The position numbers and the translations under genes were made by a program. This document shows positions 35,870 through 44,432 of a stretch of 64,000 nt of DNA, piece by piece; positions within the stretch are counted from its first letter, which is position 1, and the number at the start of each line of letters is the position of its first letter. The notes below the pieces were generated by a model. It was given only the letters and a program-made list of their open reading frames with translations. It was not told the DNA's origin and searched no databases. Source of the stretch: an uncultured Verrucomicrobiota bacterium (GTDB lineage: Bacteria; Verrucomicrobiota; Verrucomicrobiia; Opitutales; Opitutaceae). Location: the NCBI GenBank assembly GCA_903869675.1, contig CAIQAB010000008.1:51952-115951 (forward strand), read 5' to 3'.

Positions 35870-36556
35870 ATGCTCCGCCCCGCCCTAGCCCTAGCCGCCC
35901 TGCTGCTCCTTGCCGGTTGCTCTTTGTTCTCCCGCAAAATCGAAGATGTCGGGCCGACTTATACTCCCAAAAACGTGAGCGGCCCCGCCAGTTGGCCCGT
36001 GGGCCTGCTGCGCGTAGCCGTGATGCCGGCCCACGACGTCAGCGGTGACCTACCGCCCGAGACCCTATCCACCTACGACCCCATCTGGCAGCGAAGCCTC
36101 GGTGCGGCCCAACGCGCCGAACTCGTGCCGGTCGCGCGCAACCAACTGTCCGTCTGGATTGGACGGGAATCGGTCGCCTCCACCGGTTTGCTCCCCTACA
36201 CCCTACTCGAGCGCATCACTCGCGAGACCGGTGCGCAGGCCGTGCTGTTTCTCGATCTCACCTCGGTTAAATCTTACCCGCCGCTCGCCCTCGGTTTTCG
36301 CGCGAGGCTCGCCGCGCTGCCGGGCGGCGAGACCATCTGGATTGCCGACGAACTTTTCGACGCCGCGGACGACGCCACCGCGCGCAGCGCCCGCCGCTTC
36401 GCCCGGGCCAACAACTCGGCCCCGGGCGATGCTGCCGCCGGCGTGGCCCAGAGCCCCTCGCGTTTCGGCGCCTATGCCTTCCAGGCGGTCGCCACGCTCC
36501 TGCCGCCCCACCTTGCTCCGCCGCCTGTCGTCCCCCAAAAACCAACTGCGCGTTAA
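35870..36556 (+). CDS. Lipoprotein in the fliD-fliS gap
   Basis: 228 aa with a lipobox (LALAALLLLAGCS, Cys at 17), so it is anchored in the outer or inner membrane. It begins 7 bp after fliD, implying one operon. The mature part is about 210 aa: LLRVAVMPAHDVSGDLPPE, YDPIWQRSLGAAQRAELVPV, then LLERITRETGAQAVLFLDLTSV, which resembles the anticodon-fold-like domain of ABC-type penicillin-binding-associated lipoproteins (LpoB/TolB-N style). I do not assign a family. A flagellar or cell-envelope role is inferred from position. Confidence 0.75.
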   Translation: MLRPALALAALLLLAGCSLFSRKIEDVGPTYTPKNVSGPASWPVGLLRVAVMPAHDVSGDLPPETLSTYDPIWQRSLGAAQRAELVPVARNQLSVWIGRESVASTGLLPYTLLERITRETGAQAVLFLDLTSVKSYPPLALGFRARLAALPGGETIWIADELFDAADDATARSARRFARANNSAPGDAAAGVAQSPSRFGAYAFQAVATLLPPHLAPPPVVPQKPTAR

Positions 36557-36652
36557 AGTCTTTTTTGACCGTGCCGATATTTACCACGTCTCTCAACCAA
36601 CGGCGTTCCCTTCCTCTGATCCAGGGCTGACCGTGCAACACAAAGCATAGCC

Positions 36653-36937
36653 ATGATCACTAATACCACCCCAGTCGGTTCCACTCCGATCACCCTCGCC
36701 GATCCTCGGCGGGTCCGCGCCGAGCGCTCGGACCAAGCCCAGAACGAAGACTCGCTGTCCATTCAGAGCGCCGTCGGTCTCCAAAACGCGCTGGCCGTTA
36801 CTCCGGAAATCCGTCCCGAAGTCTTGGCGCGCGCCGAGAAACTCGCGGTCGATCTGAATTATCCACCCCGCCAGATCATCGAAGGTATCGCCCACCTGAT
36901 CGCCCTCTCCCGGGATCCAAGCATCGAGCAGAAGTAA
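36653..36937 (+). CDS. Small FlgM-like protein (94 aa)
   Basis: 94 aa between the lipoprotein and fliS. The N-terminal half is disordered-looking (MITNTTPVGSTPITLADP). The C-terminal half (EIRPEVLARAEKLAVDLNYP then PRQIIEGIAHLIAL) is helical and laid out like the sigma-28-binding end of FlgM, where VRPEKV-type motifs precede a short helix. If so, it would hold sigma-28 until the hook is finished. The match is by pattern only. Confidence 0.45.
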   Translation: MITNTTPVGSTPITLADPRRVRAERSDQAQNEDSLSIQSAVGLQNALAVTPEIRPEVLARAEKLAVDLNYPPRQIIEGIAHLIALSRDPSIEQK

Positions 36938-36946
36938 ACTACTATC

Positions 36947-37354
36947 ATGTCACCCGCCCAATCCTACGCTCGAGCTTACCAATCCCAGTCGATCCTGACT
37001 GCCAGCCCCGGCCAGCTCGTGTTGCTGCTTTTTGATGGAGCCCTCCGTTTCATGAATCAGGCCCGGGCCAGCTTTGCCGAGCCCGAGGGCAGCCCGAAAC
37101 GCCTGGAAACCATCAATACTTCCATTCTGCGCACCCAGGCGATTCTGAATGAACTACAGGCGAACCTGAATCACGAGGCCGGTGGCGAAATCGCCAAGAA
37201 CCTCGACCGGCTTTACGATTACTACAACCGCCGCCTGTTCGAAGCCAATATGCGCAAACAGGAAGCCCCCTTGATCGAGGTCGAGGCCTTGGTGCGCACG
37301 CTTCGCGACGGTTGGGCCGAGATGCTCCGCTCCAACGAAGTAAAAGTCGCCTGA
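36947..37354 (+). CDS. fliS: FliS, flagellin export chaperone
   Basis: 135-aa four-helix protein that binds flagellin and keeps it unfolded for export. It shows the family start SYARAYQSQSILTASPGQLVLLLFDGALRFM and then LNHEAGGEIAKNLDRLYDYYNRRLFEAN. It begins 9 bp after the FlgM-like gene. A FliT-like gene follows after 25 bp. Confidence 0.95.
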   Translation: MSPAQSYARAYQSQSILTASPGQLVLLLFDGALRFMNQARASFAEPEGSPKRLETINTSILRTQAILNELQANLNHEAGGEIAKNLDRLYDYYNRRLFEANMRKQEAPLIEVEALVRTLRDGWAEMLRSNEVKVA

Positions 37355-37379
37355 CCCTGAAGGTCAGTCGGCCCCGCGC

Positions 37380-37709
37380 ATGCACGCCCCGCCCTCCCCG
37401 GCCACTCTACGGCTCCTCGCCTGCGCCGAGGCCTTCGGGCGCGAAGAGGATGGGGCCGTGGGATTCGAGGACTGGCCGGCCCTGGCCGAGCTCTTGGATC
37501 GAGAACTCGCCGTGATCACCCGCCTCGCCGAGCAAGCCCCCTCCGCGGATCCTGCCCTGGCGGCCCGTGCAGCCGTGCTCCAAGAGCGCTACGTGCGCCT
37601 GGGCGAGATCGTTACCTCTGCCCAGACTCGGGTAAGCGAGGAATTGACCCGGCTGGCCGAAGCCTCGCGCCGCGCACGCTCCGTGCAGACCGCCTACGCC
37701 CGCTCCTGA
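37380..37709 (+). CDS. FliT-like flagellar chaperone candidate
   Basis: 109 aa, mostly helical (FEDWPALAELLDRELAVITRL, then ALAARAAVLQERYVRLGEIV, then RLAEASRRARSVQTAY). It has no recognisable catalytic motif. The length, composition and place right after fliS match FliT/FlgN-type chaperones, which bind FliD or hook proteins. Sequence similarity in this class is always weak, so the call rests mainly on context. Confidence 0.45.
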   Translation: MHAPPSPATLRLLACAEAFGREEDGAVGFEDWPALAELLDRELAVITRLAEQAPSADPALAARAAVLQERYVRLGEIVTSAQTRVSEELTRLAEASRRARSVQTAYARS

Positions 37710-37798
37710 GCCGTCCGCGGGCGCCTGCGCGATTGCCCGCAGAGCCGGGAAAAAGGTGGCCCGAGCAGCCTCTGCGGGGTTAAAGCATCGCCCTACCC

Positions 37799-38860
37799 AT
37801 GCTCCACCCCGCCCCCTCCAGCATCGCGCTGCTGCTCGCGCTTACCGCCTGCCTTCACGCCAGCTCCCCCGTCGCTGCACCGGCCGGGATGGTCCTGATC
37901 CCCGGAGGAGAGTTTACCATGGGCAGCGATGCGGCCTACGCTTTTGCGAACGAAAGTCCCGCCCACAACGTTCGCTTAAACCCCTTTCTGCTCGATATCG
38001 ATCCGGTCACCAACGAGCGCTTCGCCGCCTTTGTCGCCGCCACCGGCTACATCACCGTGGCCGAGCGTCCGGTTGATTGGGAGGAGATGCAAAAACAACT
38101 CCCACCAGGCACGCCGCGCCCCCCCGAGGAGCAACTCGCCCCGGGATCCCTCGTCTTCCGGCCCACGGAAGGCCCGGTGGATTTAAACGACCTCGGTCAG
38201 TGGTGGCACTGGACGCTCGGCGCCAATTGGCGGCAGCCCGAGGGCCCGGGCTCGTCTGTCGCTAAACGCGCCGACCACCCCGTCGTGCAAATCGCCTACG
38301 AAGACGCCGAGGCCTATGCCAAATGGGCCGGCAAACGCCTCCCCACCGAGGCCGAGTGGGAATTCGCCGCCCGCGGCGGACTCGCCCGCGCCCGCTACGC
38401 CTGGGGTGATCAGGAGCCACACCCCGCCGACGGTCCCCATCTCGCGAATACTTGGACAGGGGAATTCCCCTATCACAACACCGCCGCCGATGGTTACGCC
38501 GGCACCTCGCCGGTCGGCGCCTTCCCGGCCAACGCCTACGGACTCCATGACATGGCGGGCAACGTTTGGAACTGGTGCTCCGACCGATATGCCGCCGACA
38601 CCTTTGCGGTTCGCGCCAAACAACCCGAGATGTGCGGCAACCCTTTCGGTCCCGCGCCCGGTGCGGGCCTGCAACGTCTGCCCGGGGATCCTTCCCCCGC
38701 ACAAGTGCCCGGCCAACTCCGTCGCGTGATCAAGGGCGGCAGTTTCCTCTGCAACCCCAGCTACTGCGAGAGCTACCGGCCCGCCGCCCGCCGGGGCACT
38801 CCGCCCGATACCGGCACCAGCCACGTCGGCTTCCGCTGCGCCGCCGATCCCAAGTCTTAA
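37799..38860 (+). CDS. Formylglycine-generating enzyme, SUMF1 family (secreted)
   Basis: 353 aa with an N-terminal signal peptide (IALLLALTACLHASS). The FGE-sulfatase fold is clear: AGMVLIPGGEFTMGSDAAY, NERFAAFVAATGYITVAE, RADHPVVQIAYEDAEAYAKWAGKRLPTEAEWEFAAR, NAYGLHDMAGNVWNWCSD. The copper-binding cysteine pair is kept in GGSFLCNPSYCESYRP (C318 and C323), matching the catalytic C-x4-C of true FGE. It oxidises a cysteine of sulfatases to formylglycine. No sulfatase gene lies in the window, although such genes are abundant in related bacteria. Confidence 0.88.
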   Translation: MLHPAPSSIALLLALTACLHASSPVAAPAGMVLIPGGEFTMGSDAAYAFANESPAHNVRLNPFLLDIDPVTNERFAAFVAATGYITVAERPVDWEEMQKQLPPGTPRPPEEQLAPGSLVFRPTEGPVDLNDLGQWWHWTLGANWRQPEGPGSSVAKRADHPVVQIAYEDAEAYAKWAGKRLPTEAEWEFAARGGLARARYAWGDQEPHPADGPHLANTWTGEFPYHNTAADGYAGTSPVGAFPANAYGLHDMAGNVWNWCSDRYAADTFAVRAKQPEMCGNPFGPAPGAGLQRLPGDPSPAQVPGQLRRVIKGGSFLCNPSYCESYRPAARRGTPPDTGTSHVGFRCAADPKS

Positions 38861-38877
38861 GCCAGCCTTCCGGATAA

Positions 38878-40422
38878 CTAACTCGGGATACCTTCCTCGA
38901 TCCGATACTCGTTCAATTTATTGCGCAAAGTGCGGATCGAGATGCCGAGTAGTTCAGCTGCTTTGGTGCGGTTGCCCTCGGTGGCGAGCAGGGTGCGCAG
39001 GATGGCCCGCTTCTCGATCTCGCCCAAGGTCATGACGGGCTCCTCCACGGCCGGGGCGACCAGCCCCTCCACCGGGTCGGCACCGGCTAGGCGCGCCTCC
39101 GGCCCATCCTCCGCAGCCACTTCCTCGAAGGGTAGCAAAAGAGGTTCGGAGGGCGCAGGCTCCGGCGCGGGGAGCGCAGGCACGCGGAATACTTCGCGCG
39201 GGGCTTCCGGCTGCAGGCCGCTGTGTGCCACCGCCCGGCCCGGCTCGAGGCGCGCCAGCTGCGGCAGATTCAAGGCGGCGGCGGTGACCGGCCGCTGATC
39301 CTCCGAGAGGATGACCGCGCGCTCGATCGTATTCTGCAATTCGCGGACGTTACCCGGCCAGGGATAGGCGCGGAGCGCAGCGAGCGCATGCTCACTGTAG
39401 CCTGGAAGGCGCACCCCATGCTTGCGTGCAAAGCGCCTTAGAAAGGACTCCGCAAAAACCTCGATGTCCTCCGGCCGGTTGCGCAGCGGCGGCACCTCGA
39501 TCGGGAAGACGTTTAAGCGGTAATAAAGATCGGAACGGAAGAGCCCCTTCTCGACGAACTGTTGCAGATCACGATTGGAAGTCGCGAGAATACGCACGTT
39601 GACCTTGATGGTCTTGGTCCCACCCACCCGCTCAAACTCTCGCTCCTGCAGCACGCGCAGCAACTTGGATTGGAGATTAAGCGGCAGCTCGCTAACCTCG
39701 TCGAGCAGGAGGGTGCCGCGATTCGCCAGCTCGAAACGGCCCTCGCGCCGTTCGATGGCCCCGGTGAACGCGCCTTTCTCATGACCAAAGAGCTCGCTCT
39801 CGATCAACTGCTCGGAAAGGGCGGCGCAGTTGACCTTGATATAGGCCTCCGCCCGTCGCGGCGAATTGCTGAAAATCTCGCGCGCCACCATCTCCTTGCC
39901 CGAACCATTCTCGCCCGTGATCAGCACGGTGGCATCGGTCGGCGCCACCCGGCCGACCAACTGGCGGGTGCGCAGCATGGCGGGGCTCTGGCCCAGCAGC
40001 GGCTCGCCGTCCCCCGAACCGCGTTCACTGAAATAGCGGTTCACCTTCACCAGCTGGCTGTAATTGCTCGCCTTGCGCAGGATCAGGTCAATCTGCGTCG
40101 ACTGGAAGGGCTTGAGCAAATAATCAAACGCCCCCGCGCGCATACAGGCCACCGCGCTCTCGATTGAGCCATGCCCCGTCATCATGACCACCAAAGGGTG
40201 CGAAGGCAAAGCCATCACCTGCTCAAGAAAACGCTGCCCGTCGCCGTCGGGCAACCGCACATCCAAAAGAATAAGATCGTAAGTTTCTTTGGCCACCAGC
40301 GCCTCGGCCGCCGCGAGCGTGGCGGCGGAGGATGACTGTATTTTTCGAGTGCGTAAAATATCTTCTAACGAACGCCGAACCAGAGGCTCATCATCGACTA
40401 GTAGAATGCGCTCGAGTGACAT
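38878..40422 (-). CDS. NtrC-type sigma-54 response regulator
   Basis: 514 aa. A receiver domain holds the phosphorylated Asp at D54 (LILLDVRLPDGDG) and KPF near 104. The AAA+ domain has P-loop GENGSGKE at 170-177, GAFTGA at 217-222 (sigma-54 contact intact) and LLLDEVSELP. After an Ala/Pro-rich linker the Fis-type HTH ends the protein (RTKAAELLGISIRTLRNKLNEY). It should activate sigma-54 promoters. It lies between flagellar and chemotaxis-like genes, so motility control is plausible; no cognate kinase is visible nearby. Confidence 0.94.
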   Translation of the reverse strand: MSLERILLVDDEPLVRRSLEDILRTRKIQSSSAATLAAAEALVAKETYDLILLDVRLPDGDGQRFLEQVMALPSHPLVVMMTGHGSIESAVACMRAGAFDYLLKPFQSTQIDLILRKASNYSQLVKVNRYFSERGSGDGEPLLGQSPAMLRTRQLVGRVAPTDATVLITGENGSGKEMVAREIFSNSPRRAEAYIKVNCAALSEQLIESELFGHEKGAFTGAIERREGRFELANRGTLLLDEVSELPLNLQSKLLRVLQEREFERVGGTKTIKVNVRILATSNRDLQQFVEKGLFRSDLYYRLNVFPIEVPPLRNRPEDIEVFAESFLRRFARKHGVRLPGYSEHALAALRAYPWPGNVRELQNTIERAVILSEDQRPVTAAALNLPQLARLEPGRAVAHSGLQPEAPREVFRVPALPAPEPAPSEPLLLPFEEVAAEDGPEARLAGADPVEGLVAPAVEEPVMTLGEIEKRAILRTLLATEGNRTKAAELLGISIRTLRNKLNEYRIEEGIPS

Positions 40423-40565
40423 GAGTTTGGGTAAAATTAGCGTTAACTAGGTCTGAGCGTAACCAGGCCGTGCCGCGCGGGAAGCAGGAAAGGTAGGATA
40501 TTTCACATATACACGTCTAAATCTGCGCTACTTCGCGCCGATAGCATCTTCTGAGTTAACAATAC

Positions 40566-40931
40566 ATGCGCCTGCTATCCTTCTGCAACCTAGTCGAGTC
40601 GGCTATGGCCATGCACCAACCGGTGCATGCCAAAGGATGGAACCGCCGCGCCGTTTACCAACTGGGCAACGCCACCTATTGGAACCCCGAACTCGGGCTC
40701 ACCCTCACCCTGGCCTGCTGCTCCTTGGAAGACGGTCGTTGCAGCATCCAGACCTGCTGGCACGGACCCTCGGGAGAAGTTTTGCAAAACCGCATTTTTT
40801 TCTGCGGGACCTCCACCCTCGAATGGCAACAGGCCGCCGAGACCGTCGCCGAAATCATGCCAGACCCGGCCCGCCTCGCCTCCGCCAATTTGAACCAAGC
40901 GCCCTCAGCGAAGGACCGCTCCATCGCCTGA
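40566..40931 (+). CDS. Hypothetical protein upstream of cheX
   Basis: 121 aa, possibly shorter if the ATG at codon 14 is used. It shows mixed beta character (GNATYWNPELGLTLTLACCSLEDGRCSIQTCWHGP) with several cysteines but no known motif. It is 50 bp before cheX on the same strand. I do not recognise the family; it may belong to the same signalling unit. Confidence 0.5.
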   Translation: MRLLSFCNLVESAMAMHQPVHAKGWNRRAVYQLGNATYWNPELGLTLTLACCSLEDGRCSIQTCWHGPSGEVLQNRIFFCGTSTLEWQQAAETVAEIMPDPARLASANLNQAPSAKDRSIA

Positions 40932-40981
40932 TCTTTCTGCCTTAAACGCCCCGACCCTTAGCCGAACGCCGCTCCCGCCCA

Positions 40982-41494
40982 ATGCCCGCCATCGAAGACA
41001 TACCCGAGACCGTTTTCCAAGACACGGTGAGCAGGGCGGTGCATAGAGTTTTCAGCACCATGCTAGGGCGCTCCGCTGTGCTCGAACCAATCGACTCACT
41101 CACCCCCCCGGATGCCACCGAACTGGAACACCCCCACGTCGTCGGCACGGTTGGCTTCATCGGCAGCATCAATGGTCTCATCTACCTCTACCTGGCGGTG
41201 CCCTTCGCCCAGGAGTGCGCCAGTCACCTGCTCGGCATGAATACCGCGCAACTCGCCAAAGCCGGCGACGAGGCGGTGAATGATGCCATCGGCGAAATCA
41301 CCAACATGACCGTGGGCACCTTCAAGAACCAGCTTTCCGATCGCGGTTTCCCCTGCCGGCTGACCATTCCCTCCATCCTCCGCTGCAGTCGTATCAGCAT
41401 CAAACCCATGAGCTCCGCCACCCGGCGCATTTACCGGTTTAAAATAGGCAGCCATATCCTAACCGCCGATCTCTTGATGCAGACCGGGGAATAA
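40982..41494 (+). CDS. cheX: CheX-like chemotaxis phosphatase
   Basis: 170 aa. The CheC/CheX/FliY phosphatase helix DAIGEITNMTVGTFKNQL carries the catalytic E-x2-N pair (E105 and N108). The rest fits the CheX beta-alpha fold (VVGTVGFIGSINGLIYLYLA). These proteins dephosphorylate CheY-type receivers. The next gene, 25 bp on, encodes a receiver protein that may be its substrate. Confidence 0.87.
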   Translation: MPAIEDIPETVFQDTVSRAVHRVFSTMLGRSAVLEPIDSLTPPDATELEHPHVVGTVGFIGSINGLIYLYLAVPFAQECASHLLGMNTAQLAKAGDEAVNDAIGEITNMTVGTFKNQLSDRGFPCRLTIPSILRCSRISIKPMSSATRRIYRFKIGSHILTADLLMQTGE

Positions 41495-41519
41495 AAACGT
41501 TTCCCTTCACCCGTCAGCC

Positions 41520-42650
41520 ATGCGCTACAAACTCCTAACTGTCGACGACTCCAAAACCGTCCGCATCATCGTCCAAAAAGCTTTCAAGCTCTTCGATTGT
41601 GAAGTCATTGAAGCGTATAATGGCGTCGAAGGGCTTGCCCTCGCCTCCAAAGAATCGCCGGACGTCATCTTGCTCGACGTCACCATGCCCGTGATGGACG
41701 GCATCGAGATGCTGACCAAACTCAAGTCAGACCCCGTGCTCAAGTCGATCCCCGTCGTCATGCTGACGGCCGAAGGCGGCAAGGATAGCGTCGTTAAAGT
41801 GGCCAAGATCGGCGTGCGCGATTTCATCGTAAAGCCCTTCAAGGAAGACCTCCTGATCCAAAAGGTCGGCCGCATCATCGACCTGAAACCCATCACCGAC
41901 ACTCCGACAAAGGTCAGGTCGGTCTTTGACCCCGCCACCGTGCTGATCGTCGAGGACAAGCCCGCCATCTACGCCCAGATCCAAGACGGCCTCAAACACA
42001 CGCCCTGGGATATCCAGTGTGTCAGCACCACCGGAGAGGCGATTGACGCCTGCGGTCGCTCCACGATCGACCTGATGATGATCTCGCTTTCCCTGCCGGA
42101 CGAGGCGGCGTTCACGCTCTTCCGCGTTCTGCGCGCGAATCTAAAAACCAAATACACGCCCATCTTCGGCCTCGTGGTAAAAACTGACGCCGCCGCCCAG
42201 CAGCTGGCCCAGCAAGTCGGCTTTACTGGCCTAGCCACCAAGCCGCTCGATATGTCGGAGTTGGAGGCCAAGATATCCCGCGCCATGAACCTCGATACTT
42301 CGGAGCGCTATTTCCGGAACGACCAGGATACGCTGGTGATGAGCCTGCCTGAAAACTGCGGACTCGCGGTGATGAACGAAGTCGCCACCCACCTTAAGTC
42401 CAAGATTTCCGAAGCGGTCGACAGCGGTATCAACAAGGCCGTGTTCGATCTCCACGAGGTTAGACGCCTGGACATGAACCTGATCAAGTTCCTGCTCTCG
42501 GCGATGCAGTCCTGCCGCGAAGTCTCTCTGCACTTTAGCTTGGTGGGCTCCGGCGCCATCGTGACCGAGTGCAGAGCCTACGAGGACACCCGGAGTTGGC
42601 ATTTCTACGAGACTCTCGAAGAAGCCCGCGCCAGCTTCCTTAATATCTAG
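41520..42650 (+). CDS. Receiver + pseudo-receiver + STAS protein
   Basis: 376 aa. The first CheY-like domain is intact: DD at 9-10, D53 in ILLDVTMPVMDG, the Thr in MLTAEG, and KPF. The second receiver-like domain (about 140-255) begins LIVEDKPAI, but the phosphate-accepting Asp is replaced by Ser in DLMMISLSLPD, so it is a pseudo-receiver. The C-terminal 100 residues look like a STAS domain (VFDLHEVRRLDMNLIKFLLSAMQSC). It lies directly after cheX, so input by phosphorylation and output by protein contact is likely. Confidence 0.85.
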   Translation: MRYKLLTVDDSKTVRIIVQKAFKLFDCEVIEAYNGVEGLALASKESPDVILLDVTMPVMDGIEMLTKLKSDPVLKSIPVVMLTAEGGKDSVVKVAKIGVRDFIVKPFKEDLLIQKVGRIIDLKPITDTPTKVRSVFDPATVLIVEDKPAIYAQIQDGLKHTPWDIQCVSTTGEAIDACGRSTIDLMMISLSLPDEAAFTLFRVLRANLKTKYTPIFGLVVKTDAAAQQLAQQVGFTGLATKPLDMSELEAKISRAMNLDTSERYFRNDQDTLVMSLPENCGLAVMNEVATHLKSKISEAVDSGINKAVFDLHEVRRLDMNLIKFLLSAMQSCREVSLHFSLVGSGAIVTECRAYEDTRSWHFYETLEEARASFLNI

Positions 42651-42712
42651 GCCGCCAGTTCCGGCCACCATCCCTTCGGCGGACGACTAATAATCTACCC
42701 GCCGCCCTGCGA

Positions 42713-42755
42713 AACCCCGCTCCCGTTGACCTCGGGGGCGGGGTTAATGTTTTTA
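42713..42755 (+). terminator. Terminator after the receiver-STAS gene
   Basis: Arms AACCCCGC (42713-42720) and GCGGGGTT (42738-42745) pair perfectly, with extra G-C pairing in the loop. A T-rich run follows at 42749-42754. It is placed about 60 bp after the stop codon on the plus strand. Confidence 0.75.
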
Positions 42756-42767
42756 TCCCCCCCCCGC

Positions 42768-43739
42768 TCAACGCCGCGCCCACGCCCGCAGGGCCTGGAG
42801 CATGAACAACTCCAGCGCCGAGGTGTCGTTGAAGTTCAAGCGCAGCAGGCCCGCCGTGTGCTCGAGGTGCCGCACCGTCTCGCCAAAGGCCCGCGCCCCA
42901 CTCGCCGCCGCCGGGGTGACCAACACCTCCCGCGCATATTCGCCCGTGGCCCTCTCCAGATCCGCGAGAAGCCGGTCCCGCAGCCCCTTGCTGATACCCG
43001 TCTCGATCGCCTGCGCCTCCTCCTCGGTCAAATCCTCCGGCAAAGTGGCCTTTTGCGCCGCCCAGAGGGTATCCGTCGCCGTCTCCAACAACACCCCGAA
43101 ACGCGCCACCAGCCCGTAGAGCCGGAACATCGCATCGGCCGGAGCCGTCTTGGCCGCTCCACCTTGCAACAACGCCAGCCACGCGCGGTAGTCCTCGAGC
43201 CAGGCCGGCCAACCATCGACCGGCGTCGGGAGGCGCGGGGTCACGAAACGGAACAATTGAGACCGGCTGCGGATGGTCGGAAGGAGCGCGTGGGGCCGGG
43301 TGGTCAGTAGCAATAGGGTGGTGTGCGCCGGTGGCTCCTCGAGGGTTTTGAGAAAAATGTTCGATGCCGCCGTGTTCATGCGGTCGCATTCGTGCAGCAG
43401 CGCCACCTTATGGCTGCCCGCCAAGGCCGAGACCTGCACTTTACTGATGAGCTCGCGCGTCGCATCCGCGGTGATCTGCCGGGATTTACCCGCGGCCCTT
43501 AGATGAAAACAGTCCGGATGCCCCTCGATGGCCCGCCTCCGCTCCGGCGCCGTTTCCGGCGGGTTTAAGAGGCGGTCCGCCAATGCCAGCGCCGCCCCGC
43601 GCAAGACCTGGAGGTCGTCGCCGGTGAGCAGCAGGCTGTGCGCGAGTCGCCCGCGGGCCAGCGCTTGCTCGAGCACCACCGGCGCCGGCGTGCCGGCCAA
43701 TGCATCCGGCCAAGGTAATACAGGAACAGGGGCGAACAC
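42768..43739 (-). CDS. holB: DNA polymerase III delta-prime subunit
   Basis: 323 aa starting at a GTG (43739). The sequence ARGRLAHSLLLTGDD opens the clamp-loader fold; the P-loop is degenerate, as is normal for delta-prime. VALLHECDRMNTAASNIFLKTLEEPPAHTTLLLLTT is the family core. PTIRSRSQLFRF replaces the usual SRC motif. It lies 27 bp downstream of tmk, the common tmk-holB pairing. Confidence 0.9.
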   Translation of the reverse strand: MFAPVPVLPWPDALAGTPAPVVLEQALARGRLAHSLLLTGDDLQVLRGAALALADRLLNPPETAPERRRAIEGHPDCFHLRAAGKSRQITADATRELISKVQVSALAGSHKVALLHECDRMNTAASNIFLKTLEEPPAHTTLLLLTTRPHALLPTIRSRSQLFRFVTPRLPTPVDGWPAWLEDYRAWLALLQGGAAKTAPADAMFRLYGLVARFGVLLETATDTLWAAQKATLPEDLTEEEAQAIETGISKGLRDRLLADLERATGEYAREVLVTPAAASGARAFGETVRHLEHTAGLLRLNFNDTSALELFMLQALRAWARR

Positions 43740-43766
43740 GGCGCGTCCAGAGGACAGTGATCGCCT

Positions 43767-44414
43767 TTAGGCGATGAGCTTTTGCACGGCCTTCCAGATG
43801 TCCTTCTGGATAGCTTCCTCGGAGAGGGTGCCATCCACCACGTGAAAACGCTGGGGGATGCTCTGGGCCAGCAACAGGTAACCCTCGCGGACTTTGGAGA
43901 AGAATTCGATGTTCTCGCGCTCCATCCGGTCCGGCAGGTCGGAGGCACGATGGCGGATGCGTGCCAGGCTGACCTCGGTGGGCACATCGAGGATGAGAGT
44001 GAGATCGGGCATGACGTTGCCCACCGCGAAGTGGTTGATCTGTTGCACCGGATCGGAAGCGAGGTTCCGCGCGATGCCCTGGTAAACGGTCGAGCTGTCG
44101 AGGAAACGGTCGGTCAAAACGATCTTGTTGTCCAATAAAGCCGGCGCGATGACTTCGCGGACCAGTTGCGCACGGGAAGCGGCGAAGAGAAACAGTTCGG
44201 TCTCGGCGCACATCTCATCGCCCTTGGAATTGTGCACGATGATGTTGCGTATCTGCTCGCCTATCTCCGTGCCACCCGGCTCGCGGGTGGTGAGGACCTC
44301 CCGGCCGAGGAGCTGCAGGTGCTGGGCGAGCAGGGCGATCTGGGTGGATTTGCCGCTGCCTTCGGAGCCTTCGAACGAGATGAGTTTACCGGACGGGGAA
44401 TGCGGGGAGGGCAT
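43767..44414 (-). CDS. tmk: Thymidylate kinase
   Basis: 215-aa enzyme phosphorylating dTMP to dTDP. The P-loop is FEGSEGSGKST near residue 14, followed by TTREPGGTEIGEQIR, the DRFLDSSTVYQG motif (a DRY-like box) and the lid region RIRHRASDLPDRMERENIEFF. It is followed by holB. The start is the ATG at 44414. Confidence 0.96.
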   Translation of the reverse strand: MPSPHSPSGKLISFEGSEGSGKSTQIALLAQHLQLLGREVLTTREPGGTEIGEQIRNIIVHNSKGDEMCAETELFLFAASRAQLVREVIAPALLDNKIVLTDRFLDSSTVYQGIARNLASDPVQQINHFAVGNVMPDLTLILDVPTEVSLARIRHRASDLPDRMERENIEFFSKVREGYLLLAQSIPQRFHVVDGTLSEEAIQKDIWKAVQKLIA

Positions 44415-44432
44415 GGCGGGAAACTGCGCGGC

